64,000 nucleotides of DNA from contig OY855914.1 in NCBI GenBank assembly GCA_963693305.1, positions 20,268,472-20,332,471 of the forward strand, given 5' to 3'. The position numbers and the translations under genes are program-made. This DNA is from Meandrina meandrites. Its lineage: Eukaryota; Cnidaria; Anthozoa; Scleractinia; Meandrinidae. Position 1 is the stretch's first letter. The number at the start of each line of letters is the position of its first letter. The notes beneath the pieces were generated by a model. It saw only the letters and a list, made by a program, of their open reading frames with translations. It ran no database searches and was not told the DNA's origin. Positions 11,963 through 24,337 of the stretch are shown in pieces.

Positions 11963-13741
11963 GAAGTGAAACTGGTAAAAAAAAATCTACACAATTATTA
12001 TCCCATAAAAGGTAAGTGCACGAAAGAACGTTAAAAATCGGTGAGTTATCGCATTACTTTCATAATTTAAGGTAAACACTGGATTGGCTTCACACTTAAA
12101 GTGACATTGGTTCTTACCCCTTATGACAAAAGGAATGGCAATTTAGACAAAAAAAAAACAATGAAAGGCTGACAAGACGGCTAAAACGAGTTATATTAAT
12201 GCCCAATATTACGGTTATTCAGGACTAACCTTTAAGGGTAACACCGAAGCTAAGTAAACATGGGAAAACCGGTTAGAATACAAAAATAGAAAAATAGACG
12301 TGTACTGAATCGGCTCCAGAAAAAATAAATATAAAGGGAATAAATTTTGCCACGACAGTCGTCATTTTATGCAGAATATAAGGCAATCATCGCATCGTAG
12401 ATTCTCTACACATCGCACGTCGTTTTGATTAACCAAGCACAGAAACTGAATTGACCTTCTGAAAGGAAGCGACGGTTTGCATGCGACAGCGCTGGAGCTG
12501 TATTAAACAGCTAAAATGGTCACTGAAATGGGAGAACTAAACAAAGTAATGGGGAATTTCTAGTCCGGAGCTTAACTACAATCAAACGTTGATTATGATT
12601 CTGACTTTTTGTTGATCCCGTCATATGAAACTTACCAAGACAGTGGTTAATGTGCGACACATCATTCGACTTTCGTTCTGCCAGTTCGACTCGGTCACCT
12701 GAAGACGTGCTAGTGAAAAGTAAGGTGTCGAAATCGTGTAGTCCATTAGGAAAATCCATTTAAGAGAACGAACTGTTCCAGTATTTGTGTATCCGCAAGT
12801 ATTTTCTTTGGCCAATTATTTTCAATTGTGACTTTATTTTACACTTTATTATAATTGTCATAGGGAATAGACTGAAAAAATGCAAACAGTATGAAATAAA
12901 GTTTTTATGTCCATATGAATTGTGGTAACAAAATTTTAAGTACCGGTTGGGAATAAATGATGATGATTCTGTCACTATTTACGATACGTTTTTCGTTCAA
13001 ACATTGTAATTACTGTGTTTGCGTCGGTTGCCTTGAGCAACATAAATCGTTTCATTAGCGTTAGCATTTACGGGTGAACTATGCTGCAACTGCCAGCTTT
13101 AGTTTTATAATTTCAAGAATTTTAATGCTCGAAAAGTTTAAAAACCCTTTTTAGGTGGGCAGTGCATCTAAGTGTACCAAAGACACGCTTATTTGAATTG
13201 TTTTTTTTTTTTTGTTTTTTTTTTTTTAACTACCAGCAAAAACTGTCTGCAACAACTTACCAACTCCAAGTACACATTGCCTTTGACCAGAAAGCAGCAA
13301 TTAAAACCAAAACCAAACCAAAACTAAAAAAAATCGTCAATAGTTCCGTCTTAGGCCAAGTTAAGTCCAGTCCTTCGTCCATTCCTGTCATTTTCTCCTG
13401 GCTGACGCTTTGTCGCGCGCGGCGTCGCAGTGAACAAACAGCGCGCGAAGCCTCGTATTCGTTTACTTTCCTCCAGGCCCTCTCGTCTGAAAGAAATTAA
13501 ATCCATCCTCGCCAAAAATGTAATTTCTGAAATTTGAATGAATGTTTTCCTTTGACAAGTTGTTTGAACAGCTCTATTGCAAGGTGTTCTAGTTTATTAA
13601 GTTGTACCCTTTCTTCGGGGTCTCGCGCTGCTGCATTAGATGAAGAATACGTTTCCACAATTTTTGGCCACTTCTAAAGGGTGGTTTTTTCGTATCTGGC
13701 GTGGCACACCTTTATATTCTTAGAAACGACAGTTGTGTTTC
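11352..13741. other. Intron sequence with (ATT)n repeat
   Basis: No exon seen. An (ATT)n microsatellite lies at about 11907-11961 and accounts for poly-Asn and poly-Ile frames. T-rich runs lie near 13200. A short stretch at about 13478-13520 ('tctgaaagaaattaaatcc') matches the edge of the dispersed repeat at about 29690-29722 in inverted orientation. Confidence 0.5.
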
Positions 13742-14369
13742 GCAAGATTTAAGACTTGGTTTCAGTAAATATGAACCGGTGAGGTGCAATAGTATAGCCC
13801 CTGGTGAACTATTACTAGAAATATAGTTTTTATTTTGATCCGATTATTATTTTGGGCGTACGGAGGTCATCTTGATTTCGCCGCTCTCGAGCGGTGTTTC
13901 AAGAGGGTCTGAATGGGGGTGCCTCGATAACACTAAACACTTAATTTTTAGGCTCTGTAACATGAAACAGTAAAATTTTAGGCATTTTAACACTAATAGT
14001 AAAAAATTCACTGAAACAGTAAATTTTATCCAGAAAGAAACAAAAACGGCTTGACAAAAGCCAACATTGTTTTTTTAGTATATCAAGACGTTTTCCACCA
14101 TTTTACGACGATTCCCGATCATTTCGGAAGATTTCCGAAGACTAACGATGATCACCGGGGACTACCGAAGATGTCCGAAGGCTCTCGAAGGTATCCGAAC
14201 AATATTGAAGATTTTTGAGGAGAACTCCGAATTTTTTTTTACTATCTTTTCGTCGTTATATTCACATATGAAAAAGATAAATCTCGGCAACGTAAAGATA
14301 CGATTTTTTTAGTTAAAGAAATTCTTGCAGCTGGTGGCATAGTCATGTAGTTTGCTCGATTCCTTCTTG

Positions 14370-15660
14370 ATTTTCAGTCACTGAATCGTCTTTTGCATCT
14401 CATGGAATGCCACTTTCGTACAAGAGGGTTAAATGGTTTAATCAGACACCAGATCCGCCTCAAATTCCAGCTTTCCATACTCTTACAAAAATTCACAAGC
14501 CGACTTTGGTCGACCGTCCTGTCATATCGGGCTGTGAAATGGCCCAACAGAACGCCTATCATCCTTTGTAGACAAACTACTTCAGCCTATAGCGCAAATA
14601 CAGACTCGTATCTCAAAGATACGACAGATTTCATTACCTTAATTGAAAACACTAAGGTTCCAAGTAACGCAATCCTAGTCTCCATGGATGTCACTAGCCT
14701 TGACACAAACATCCTGCAGGAGGAAGGAATTACTTTAGTATGTCAAGCATGTGAAACCTTTCATGACAAAAACCCTCCTACAGCTACACATTAGCTGAGC
14801 CTAATCCTAAAAGAAAATTCTTTCCATTTTAATGGGAAAAACTATCGCAAAACACACGGAACAGCCGTGGGCACTTAAATAGCCTTTGCCAATATTTTTA
14901 TGGCAAAAATATAAAAAAGGAGATCTTGAGGCAAAGCGCTGAGCAACCACTATTGTAAGAAAGGTTTATTGGCGATATCTTTAATTTGTGGGACACAAAC
15001 AGAGAATACATTCATTGAGAAATCAAATTCTTATCACCCTACAATCAAGTTCACCGATGAAGTCTCCGAAAATAAAACAAAATTCTTGGACACAACAGTC
15101 TATAACGGAGAGCGATTCGAGAATGAAAGCATTCTTAATGCGCGTTCACATTTCAAACCAACTGAAACCTTTCAGTACACTCACTTCAATAGCTGTCACC
15201 CACCAGGCGTTAAAAAAAGGCTTTTTCAAAGGAGAAGCTCTCACACTTCTAAGAACAAACTCTTCGAGAGTTACTTTTACAGACAACATTAAAACCTTCA
15301 AAACGTGCCTTATTTTTAGGGGTTATCCTAAGACATTGGTGGAAAAGATCCTCTCAGAAGGTAACTATGCAGGCAGAAAAACAGCTCTAACACAGAAACA
15401 GAACGCACAAAAAGCTTCTACCCTTTGTGACGCAATTTTAACCATCATTAAAATGTTTGGAGAGCATACTAATGGAAAATGGCATTTAATACTCAGAGAG
15501 ATATTCAAAGAGCCTCCCTTGATTTCTTATAGAAAAGGAAAATCGCTTAAAGACATGCTTGTAAAAGCAAAACTTTTAAAAAGGCTGTGGAACAACACAA
15601 TGGACACACAGCAGGAGTTGCGTAGCTCTGTCAATCCCCATTTTAGTCATGATTTTTGAA
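14370..15660 (+). pseudogene. Penelope-like element reverse transcriptase, broken
   Basis: The + strand carries fragments of a Penelope-like (PLE) reverse transcriptase in several frames. They include a TKIHKPT-like motif near 14490, ILVSMDVTSLDTNILQEEG near 14672-14730 (RT core, with the usual TNIP-type strand), THGTA near 14860, then KFTDEVSENKTKFLDT, FQYTHFNSCHPPGVKK and, in another frame, a KWHL...REIFKEPPLISYRKGKSLKDML tail. These are characteristic of the PLE RT core and thumb. Multiple frameshifts and stops (for example a TAG ending the frame at 14794) make it inactive. No GIY-YIG endonuclease is visible. It lies inside the hAT-like element, so it was either captured or inserted there. 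Confidence 0.8.
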
Positions 15661-15798
15661 GAGCAGGTAAAAATTTACAATGTTATAACACGGAAAAAAA
15701 CACTCCAAACACTTAACAGTATTTTTTCCGGAAACAGTAAACATTAAAAAAGTGGCCATTATAACAGCAAAAACTAAAAAATAGTACCCAGTGGGTAC

Positions 15799-16074
15799 AT
15801 GAGTCTAATGCGTCATGGATTGTTAGTGCGGTTGATATATGTTGAAGTAGTTTCGGTATTTACAGCGTAGATCAAGAGGTGTAGCAGAGGTTATTGGTAG
15901 TAAGAGTGGTTCAGAAGAAGTCGATAATATTTGTTCTCTTAAGTATATATATTTAGAAAGTTGACGAAATGTTTATTTGAAATAGGAAAAACATGTTACT
16001 TAGGGTTTGAGTTCATCGATTCATGTTAAAAGATTAGTGCGTTGTAGACTATAGGAGGATCGTGCAGATTTAGT

Positions 16075-16106
<32 letters not shown>

Positions 16107-17255
16107 ATCCCGAAAAATTTGTTTGCAAAAGCAAAAAAAGCCCAACTAAATTTTTTGCAGGCATGAAAAAAATTTTCTGTAGGAAGATGACACCGGAAAA
16201 AAAATTGTTTTCACAGACAACGATACAGAAAAAAAATGTTTGTCTTGGAAAAATTTTCATCCCCCAGCTTCCAAAAAAATAATTGTCCGCCCCATAGATA
16301 GAAAAGATACAGCCGCTTATTCAGTATTCTAAATATCCTAAATCCCATCAATATAAGCCAAAATATATTTGTTTTCGATTCCTTTGCAATTTATGCAATA
16401 CTGCTCAACAAAGATTTCGATTTCTTTAAACGTCACAGGAGAGGAAAGAAAACATTGCGTGCAGAATGTAATTTAATTAAGCGAAATATTTTCACGTCTA
16501 TTAAACACTGCAAGCAGTTGAGTGAAAGAGTTTTGTTTTCATGACTGAGAACAGCTTTCAAATAGTCAATACATGGAAATAACAATCAGATCAGAATTCA
16601 ATAACTATTAAAGCGAGTTTTCATTCCGTCTTAACTACTTTTTGGCAAGTTTCAATATTTATGCAAATTTCGCGCGAAATGTAATTTGATTACACTGTCT
16701 TGTTTTCAAGCTCTAGATTGAATCTTGAATGGTGAACACAAAACTCTTTTTAATGAAAGTTGCATTCTGTGAATGAAATCCTGCTTCAGTTGAATTGAAC
16801 AATCAATTGCTGACTACAATCTTATTTAATTTTCGATTTTTTTCAAAGTTATTTTTTGTTTATGAACACAAATGTCACTTCCGAATTTCCGAATTCACGT
16901 TGCGTTTCCCACGGATTATAAAAAACATGCAGCTGGAAGGAGAACATTTTCAGTGGCTTCACACTTGAAAACGAGGATTCATATTATTTTGCACTGTAAA
17001 ACATTTATTCCATTTACATACATGACAATTTCTTTTACAAGTGCGTGTCGTGCTCGAGCTCCGTTCGGCCGTCGCTTCGTTAACAACATCCTTGCTTCCT
17101 GATTGGATTATGATCACCGCACCAAGCCCGTAATGAGGCAGGCTATTGTTTAAGCACAATTACACCGAGTGATTATCAACCCCGAACCATTCCCTTGGGA
17201 TTGCTAACAGCTTTTTTCTACTACATAGAGTCTAATGCGCATGCGCATTAGACTC
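15799..17255. mobile_element. Small nested element with GAGTCTAATGCG ends
   Basis: The left end 'gagtctaatgcgtcatg' at about 15799 is matched in inverted orientation by 'gcgcattagactc' ending at 17255. The right end also forms a perfect 28-bp palindrome (17228-17255). No transposase was found. There is a poly-G run at about 16075-16105. Boundaries and class are uncertain. Confidence 0.4.
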
Positions 17256-17926
17256 AAAAAATGTGGGCAAATAACACTAAACACTAAACCCCATTCATAC
17301 CCTCTTTCAAGGGCTCTCATACCGCACATCGCGAAGACCTCCATTTCAAAATCAACTTTCCCCAGAACAACAAATAGATAGTAAGAAAGAATAGATGATG
17401 ATAGTCATTTTGAGTGGTTATTTTCTTTGTTTTGATTAATAAAAATTTTTTAGAAGATTTTCAATTATTTACATTTAGTTTCAGCGATTTCTCACAAGTT
17501 AAAATCTTCTAAAAATTCTTTATTAATCCAAACAAAGAAAATAACCACTCAAAATGACTATCATTATCTATTCTTTCTTATTATCTATTTGTTGTTCTGG
17601 GGAAAGCTGTTTTGATTTTGAAATGGAGGTCTTCGCGATGTGCGGTATGAGAGCCTTTGAAACACCGCTCGAGAGCGGCGAAATCAATTGCAAGATGACC
17701 TCTGTACGCCCAAAATGATAATCGGATCAAAATAAAAATTACACTTCTAGCAACAGTTCACCAAGGGCTATACTGTGGTTTTTTTTCAGATTTTTTTTGA
17801 TTTTTCACTATTGCACCTCGCCGGTTCATATGTACTGAAATCAAGTCTTAAGATTGCAATCAGGATATGTTTTTCATCACATGCCTGACTGACGCATCCT
17901 CAATAAACTTTCACATTGATTGCCTC

Positions 17927-18568
17927 GTGTTAGTGTAGTAAGAATTCGATGTAATTGAAATAAGATGAAACTAACAACGCCATCATAACGAATATACACT
18001 CAAATGGTCGTTGAGCAGGAAGCCAACAAACTTTTCAGTTGTATTTTTTTTTTTTTTACTGCCCTCCTTTTTATAGTAAGAAGTAATCATGGCCACTTTC
18101 ACAATCACTATTTAAAAATCTACAAATTGATAAATTGGGCACGTGACTGATGACGTCACAGCAATGAAGTTGATATTTAACAACATGTAATTTGTTGTTT
18201 CCCCGCATCTAATGCAACGCCAGATACGCACTTGTACCCAGACTCCTACTTTTTGAAAATTGTACATAGCCCCTTTAATATTAATGTTTTGTTCGGTACC
18301 TGGGCAGTCTGAAATGCCTCGCACCAATGTGCTTCAAACTGCAATGACTGCTTTTTCAGTAACAAACATTTTTCGTCACAGTGAACAAAAATGCACTTCT
18401 GAGCAAATTCAAGTGACTAATGACGTCATCGTCATCAGTCTTGTACAAGAAGTAGTGTATGGTAAGAGTTAATTCTATACGATGTAGTACTTGTGTTGGC
18501 TTCAAATCGACCAAGTTATTTGGCACTGACGATTTTTCAGTTGCAGAGGATTTTATAATTATATATTG

Positions 18569-18575
<7 letters not shown>
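17927..18575 (+). repeat. Dispersed repeat, copy A
   Basis: A roughly 650-bp repeat that recurs in the opposite orientation at about 28930-29722. Shared landmarks are 'aacgccatcata', 'aggaagccaacaaactttt', 'attgtacatagcccctttaa', 'cgaccaagttatttggc' and a stretch with a CACGTGACTGATGACGTCA core. Copy A is followed by a (TTA)n tract (about 18573-18613). No open frame. The class is unknown. Confidence 0.7.
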
Positions 18576-18612
<37 letters not shown>

Positions 18613-18692
18613 TTATCTCTCTTATTTATTATTGGACAACACTAATTAAAATAATTATGTAATGACGTTTATTGTAAAATGTCTTTTTGCAG

Positions 18693-18884
18693 TGGTCAGG
18701 TGTGCTCGTCTCGTCCTACCTCCTCATAGTGTACAGTCCGGTTGTGGTGGAAATTCCAAGTACAGCGTTTTTGGTGACAAATGTCTGTTGTACTGCCACC
18801 TTGGCTTCCGACAGATAAATGGATCAACTGAGAGGATTTGTCAAGCGAATGGTACCTGGTCTGGAGATGAGCCGTATTGCCAAG
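18693..18884 (+). CDS. Host gene exon: sushi/CCP module 4
   Basis: A 192-nt exon with acceptor ...tttttgcag and donor gtaaat, phase 1-1. The module begins VRCARL, has CLLYCHLGFRQINGS and ends GTWSGDEPYCQG, a clean CCP signature with four cysteines and the Gly-Thr-Trp near the end. Confidence 0.88.
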
Positions 18885-21146
18885 GTAAATGGACATCACA
18901 AATGTAACTCTCATTAACACCCCCAACCCCTACCCCACCCCTCACCCCTTCGACCTTTGGGGAAATGTTGACATGACAACTGTTCGCCCTCACTCTGCTT
19001 CTGAGCTGTCTTCCCTTAGTCAGATCTATCCTGAAACGTTACACCAGTTATTGCTCTTTAGAACAATGGCAACGAGAAACAAAATACATGACAAAAACAA
19101 TCCAAAAAGGAGCTTTTGCATAGTGATAGTTTTCTGTGTGTCATCTTGCGAGTTCAAATTATTTGCGTAAATCAAAAAGAAAATTAAATTTGCAACGAAA
19201 GCTCAAACTAGCCATAACTTGACTGCAAGGATTGCGTCACTGGTAGGACATTTACCCCCGTGCAGAAGACAGCTGTGGATCACGAAAAACTCACATTTAT
19301 ATGACGCACGTGACTATTTTCCCAAGCCTTTACTTGAGCCGTGCTGTTCTTTTAGCTTATTTAGTGTGAAAAGTGTTGCTTTTTTGTTTTCTTAAAGCAT
19401 ATGTTTCGAACAAAGTAATTAACATATAAACTGGCTTCTTTAGAGTTTCACTGATTTCTATTATTTCTGTTTATTTGTGTCATATCGACTTTCTTAACAA
19501 ATACCATATACTAAAACTTCTAAGGGTAACATCTGGTGTAATTTCCATATTAATGCTTCCAACCCATGAAAGCAAACGAGGCGACAACACCAACACGCTG
19601 GGGAAGAAATGGGGTAGGGGATGAAGTGCACGAGTTGCTGCTAGGAATCATATATGGTCATGCAGGTCAGGTGGTTGGCAATGAAAGGACCTAATAAACA
19701 ACAACAACAACAACAACAAGTTACAACCAGGCTTAGAGAGCTCCTAATCCTCTCTCTGATGACCTAATCAACAGAGGTTTACCTTTGTTACCATGTTTCC
19801 ATGGTAGAAGGCTATCCCTGGGCCCAGTCTACCGAGATGGCTGACCATGGGAATCTATGGGGAAAGGGGCGTCATATATGGAGCACTTCATCCCCTCCCA
19901 ATGTATATTTACTTTAAAGAACTCAGAACTAAAACATGATGGTCTAAGGCTGATAAAGTAATCGATTTGTAACATTCGTAACTAACGTTAACGTTAGAAA
20001 CAACGTTAATAAGCTTTAAAGATGTTTCGACCAAATAACTTCTGCCCTCACCGGTTGTGATGTGACGGCTTTCTAACGGTTCATAATTCTGCACGTGCTA
20101 CGCCAGCAAAAGCATAGCAAACGACCGCTGCGCGCTACTGCATGAGAGATTTGTTAGCATCCGGGATGTCAATATGTTCGTTTCCCGCGTTGCTATCTCT
20201 CTGCCAATACCAGGCCTCGAGAAAAAGTCCCTCGTGAAAATTTCGAGCCTTTTGTACAATAGTCGCGCGATTGAAGTCTGGACGATGGACATAAGTCATT
20301 GTGAAGCACAAATTTTACATTCTAATACTATACACGTTTAACCAAATATAACACTTTTGACTTATAGCTGAGCAGAATCTGGACAATCTTGTCGGGATCG
20401 AAACTTTTACTTTTACAAGATTTGAGTATTCATGGCTTTCAAATGAATTTAAAATAATCTGATCTGACTTCCTTTATTAAACCTCGGATTTGTAGAGTAG
20501 CTTTATCTTAGCTGATATTTCGTGCATCTCCCCCCCCCCCCCCCCCCCCCAACCCAACCTTTGTAGTACAACAGGCAAAGACCAGACCACAACACCGGCT
20601 TAGCTCGTGAATTGCGCGATTTTTGATACAAGTACCAAACTTTGCAGGATTACAAGCATTCATATACTAATCAATTCATGATATAGTGCCAACGCCAATT
20701 TCCTATTTTCAGCTAGTAAACAGCACATGAACTTTTCAGCCGAGACCCCTCCCCCACGAGGTACTTTATCGTGCGCTTTTGTACACCTTTTATTGTAGAT
20801 TATATTTCAAAAATACAGATACGAATGCTTCAAATTAGGCTTACAAGTGTTATTTTTTACCATCTTTCTTATACCAATAATTTAGTAGGAATTATTGTAT
20901 GGAAAAAAATTTCTTTCCCAGCCCTCTACCCCCTCGCGTCTTTCGTTTTGCGCTAGCGTCCAGGTCTCTAGCGATCGCGAGAAAAGTCATTTTCTCTTGT
21001 CGCGATTCAATCCCCGATCACAGCTTTCGCCCTTCGCTAACAGAAGAAAAATACGAAAATATTGAGGGCTGTGAACAGTCTAAATTACAGCATTTCATTC
21101 TAAATTTTGTACGTGTGACTTGGTTTCACTACCAGAAATAATAGTA
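18885..21146. other. Intron sequence with repeat remnants
   Basis: No exon. A stretch at about 19610-19900 has inverted edges ('ggggatgaagtgc' at both ends) and encloses a (CAA)n tract (about 19701-19719) that looks like a retroelement 3' tail. A poly-C run lies at about 20530-20551. Confidence 0.4.
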
Positions 21147-21666
21147 CAGGCAACTTTCGCCTCGCGGACACCCCGCTATTACGGAAAAAAATTCAGATTC
21201 CCGGCGAAAGCCATAGAGGTTTGACTGGAAATGACTCCCGCTATTACGGACTCTCGCACCAAAAGGACAATTTTATGGTTTTGACTCTCAATAAAGCGGA
21301 CACCATGAAGTTCTCATATGACACAATTACGTAAAATTGCAGTCTGTTGTATGTTATTTATCTGAAACACACTAAAAAGACTTCTGAAATATATACATTT
21401 TGCATCAATTCGTTCGGTAGCTGTACAACAGACTTTGCTTTTTCACTTCAGCTTGCGTATTTTCCTTCCAGACTCCAGGAAACCCTCATCCTCCAATCCC
21501 AACGTCTGCTTAGCACTTTCACCGCTATTGGTAAGCTCGTCATAATCTATTTTATTTCATGTATACTAACGGCACTTTTTTCTCACATCCCGCTATAACG
21601 GACTCTCGCTAATACGGACACTAAACAAAGTCCCGAGTGTGTCCGCTATAGCGAGAGTTGACTGTA
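21145..21666. mobile_element. pogo/Tigger-like MITE
   Basis: The element spans 21147-21664 (518 bp), flanked by TA on both sides. Its ends are inverted: CAGGCAACTTTCGCCTCGCGG at the left against CAGTCAACTCTCGCTATAGCGG at the right (complement). Inside, 'ccgctattacggactctcgc'-like strings recur several times. TA flanks and a CAGT-CTCGCTATA-GCGGACA type end fit the pogo/Tigger branch of Tc1/mariner. There is no transposase, so it is non-autonomous. Confidence 0.78.
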
Positions 21667-22937
21667 TTTGTTTATAAATCAGGACAAACAAACATTTCAC
21701 GAAATTTCATTGATTTTAAAGGGGCACTGTCACCAACTTTTAGGATAACTTTGAAAATCCAAAAGGCATTCTATCCACAGGAGACCTAAAAATGCTGGTT
21801 CATTTTCGCTAAAAACTACTCAGCCAGTTTATCTGAGACTATAATTAAGTGTGTTTGCCTGCGGATCGCCAGGATGCGAATGAATGGCTGCAACTTGAAA
21901 ACGTCAGGCTAATTTTTTCAAGTTTTCCCTTTGTTTTTTGAAAAAATCGCCCGTAACTGACTACGTTGTTCCTTTGAGAAATCGATAGATTTCCTTCTCT
22001 TGACTGTCTGGGAGTATTCGGTGTACATTTAAAAGCATTTCATTTCATCTTTAGCACATTCTCACCGCAAAACGTAAAAATCCCCGTGACAATGCCCCTT
22101 TAATAAATAACGGTTTCCATGGAAACTGGCGTTTTTCGGGCTTGGCACTATATCTGAAAAAAAACTTGTGTTGGTGACCACTTTCAGTGTGCCAAATTTC
22201 ATGCTTGTATCAAGAAGTGCACAATTCACATAAAATTTCGAGCTAAGCTGCCGGACTAAACTTCTTTTCCTTCTCTTTACAATGAGCACATGGGTTCTTT
22301 TACCAAATCTATAACTGTAACAAACAACGTGTTTTATGGTTGAGTTTTACGTTTTACTTAAAGTGATGCGATAAATTTAAGTAATCAAAGTGAAGATCAA
22401 CGGTTTTTTTGTTTTTATTATTAATGAATTTGCCCACACTACTTACAACACTAAGACTACTTTCAATACTAAGACTACTTACAACACACTACTTATGATA
22501 CTACCTATGATACCTCCAACTGGTTTTAAATAGTGAAGAAGCAATATTTTCCAACTACTTTGTTGCGAATGAAGATCAACGTAGATGAAGAACCGAACCA
22601 ACGCTTTGAACACGGAACTTGATTAAGTTTTATCTATATTTTAGAAGACCCGAGAACACGCTTTGACACGAAACTTGGCTTAACGTTTTATTGATGCTTG
22701 CAAAGACGCGAAATGACGTTTGAAAATGAAACTACGCTTTAATTGATACTTGTGTTTAAAGCAACAACTAATCATACATTGCAGATCAACCTTTAATGAG
22801 AGCAACCATCGTTCCTACCGGGCATCCCACGGTAGCCACTTGCACCGGAAAAATCTTCCAGTGCCACCTCCCCCGTGGAAAATTTGTCCTAATTTCAGTC
22901 TTTCGATTATTTGATTTCCCGCTCGGATGTTAATCGT
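21667..22937. other. Intron sequence, no exon
   Basis: No coding signal. A short run of degenerate 'actacttacaacacta' units at about 22435-22510 resembles the longer array at 43520-43780. Confidence 0.4.
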
Positions 22938-23240
22938 GAGAGGCGCGGCGGCCTAATGGTTTGCGCACTGGACTCTGGATCGAACGGTCCGGGTTCGAGC
23001 CCTGGCCGTGGCACTACGTTGTGTTCTTGGGCAAGACACTTTACTCTCATAGTGCCACTCTCTACCCAGGTGTATAAATGGGTACCGGCGAATGATGGGC
23101 CACTAGGCTAGTATGCAGACTTTACCTTTGTTAATCGGAAACTCAAACGCTCCCGGGGCATTTCGAAGCTCTTGCCATCATTGTCAAAAATTGACCATAT
23201 AAGGTCTAAGTCATCACTGGGCTAGTTACATAGTAGGCCG
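22938..23240 (+). repeat. tRNA-derived SINE, + copy
   Basis: Starts with GAGGCGCGGCGGCCTAATGG, which has box A-like sequence, followed by a box B-like GGTCCGGGTTCGAGCCC, then a 'cttgggcaagacactttac' motif that recurs in the body of several metazoan SINE families (recalled, not searched). A related copy lies on the minus strand at about 37478-37788. The 3' end is uncertain. Confidence 0.7.
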
Positions 23241-23524
23241 CTTTTTTGATAAGAGGAAACACGTTGTCATGGGTGTGATTTTTGTTTACTGGAAAGGCCA
23301 ACAGTAAAGAAAGTGTTTATCCTGCCAGGAGATAAGGATCCCTTTATCAGCTTCTAAGGGTTAACAGTCATCGATACTACCAACTAGAATTACTAATCAT
23401 AAGTAAATAAAATATGATGATCTCAAAACAACACCGCCGTTACCAGCGGCTTTGATAAAAGGGAGAGAAACATGTTGCAAAAATTAAATAAATATATCCT
23501 TTTTGTTACTTTTCCTTTTTATAG

Positions 23525-23713
23525 TTGTCAATTGTCAGGCACTGCATGCTCCAATGAAAGGTAACGTGACACCACAGTCCTGCAAAGCCACGCCGGAATA
23601 CGACACTGCGTGCCATTTCTCTTGCCTTAAAGGCTACAGGTTGGATGGAGATCCAATAGCGACTTGCCTTAATGACGGACGTTGGTCAACGAACAAAACG
23701 GCTATCTGTAAAG
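23525..23713 (+). CDS. Host gene exon: sushi/CCP module 5
   Basis: A 189-nt exon with acceptor ...ctttttatag and donor gtaatt, phase 1-1. It encodes VNCQALHAPMKG, then CHFSCLKGYRLDGDP, then GRWSTNKTAICKG, a typical CCP module. A 13-kb intron follows before the next recognisable exon at 36842. Confidence 0.88.
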
Positions 23714-24337
23714 GTAATTGTTTTAATCATTCCACTATTATGTTTATTTCTGTTTACTTGTTTATCTATTACTTCGTTTATAGGATTTTAGGGAAAGTTG
23801 AAATATATTATTTGATATAACTTAAGGAAATATAAACTTTTTATTACAAAAATGTTAATTAAAGCTTAATTGAAAGGGGAAGTGAGGGGCGGGGGCGGTA
23901 TGGAAAAGAGAAATCAAAATCAATAATTTACATAAGCTAAAATTTGAAACGACAAAATAGATTGAAAGCTAATTTCCATCTTGCACTGTATGACTGGACT
24001 TTATAGAAACGTTTTCGACATAATTATTGTGTGCTTTCTTATCATGTGACCTATGACGTCACAAATTGCAAATTTACATTGAGTGTATGTGCTAGGCTCA
24101 AACCAAGGGAAGATGGTCGTCTGGTGCTAGTCCTCACTTGTTTAGGCCATGTGTACATCCGCCTTAATATTTAGATGTCTAGAGTCTAATGAACTCTGAC
24201 TACGTTAATTTATTTCAAATTTAGGGACGGACCATTAGAAATAACCGAATGGGTGACTTTTCCCAAAAATAAATTCCCACAAAGGAAACTTGTCTGAAAA
24301 AAGAAAGTTACAAGCGGTTCTGCCTTCAACAAAGGGG
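23714..24337. other. Intron sequence, no exon
   Basis: No coding signal or clear repeat structure was seen in this stretch. Confidence 0.4.

Larger units (their letters stand above)
13896..17311. mobile_element. hAT-like element inserted in the foldback arm
   Basis: The element is 13904-17303 (3,400 bp). Its ends are inverted: AGGGTCTGAATGGGG at the left and the complement of AGGGTATGAATGGGG at the right. Flanks gtttcaag (13896-13903) and ctttcaag (17304-17311) form an 8-bp duplication with one mismatch. The ends resemble those of the element at 9089-10329. Subterminal AACACTAAACACT motifs occur on both sides. The interior holds a broken Penelope-like reverse transcriptase, a second small TIR-bounded insert (about 15799-17255) and a poly-G run (about 16075-16105). 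No hAT transposase was found. Confidence 0.8.
13742..17859. repeat. Foldback element split by a later insertion
   Basis: The left arm is 13742-13903 plus 17304-about 17465; the right arm is about 17505-17859, inverted. The two arms match closely: 'gacttggtttcagtaaatat' on the left against the complement near 17820-17845, 'cgctctcgagcgg' on both, and 'aaataaccactcaaaatgac' near the loop. The central loop is about 40 bp. The left arm is interrupted by the hAT-like element at 13904-17303. No open frame was found in the arms. Confidence 0.85.

Noticed and set aside
11710..12015. Poly-Asn and poly-Ile frames
   Set aside because: Produced by the (ATT)n microsatellite.
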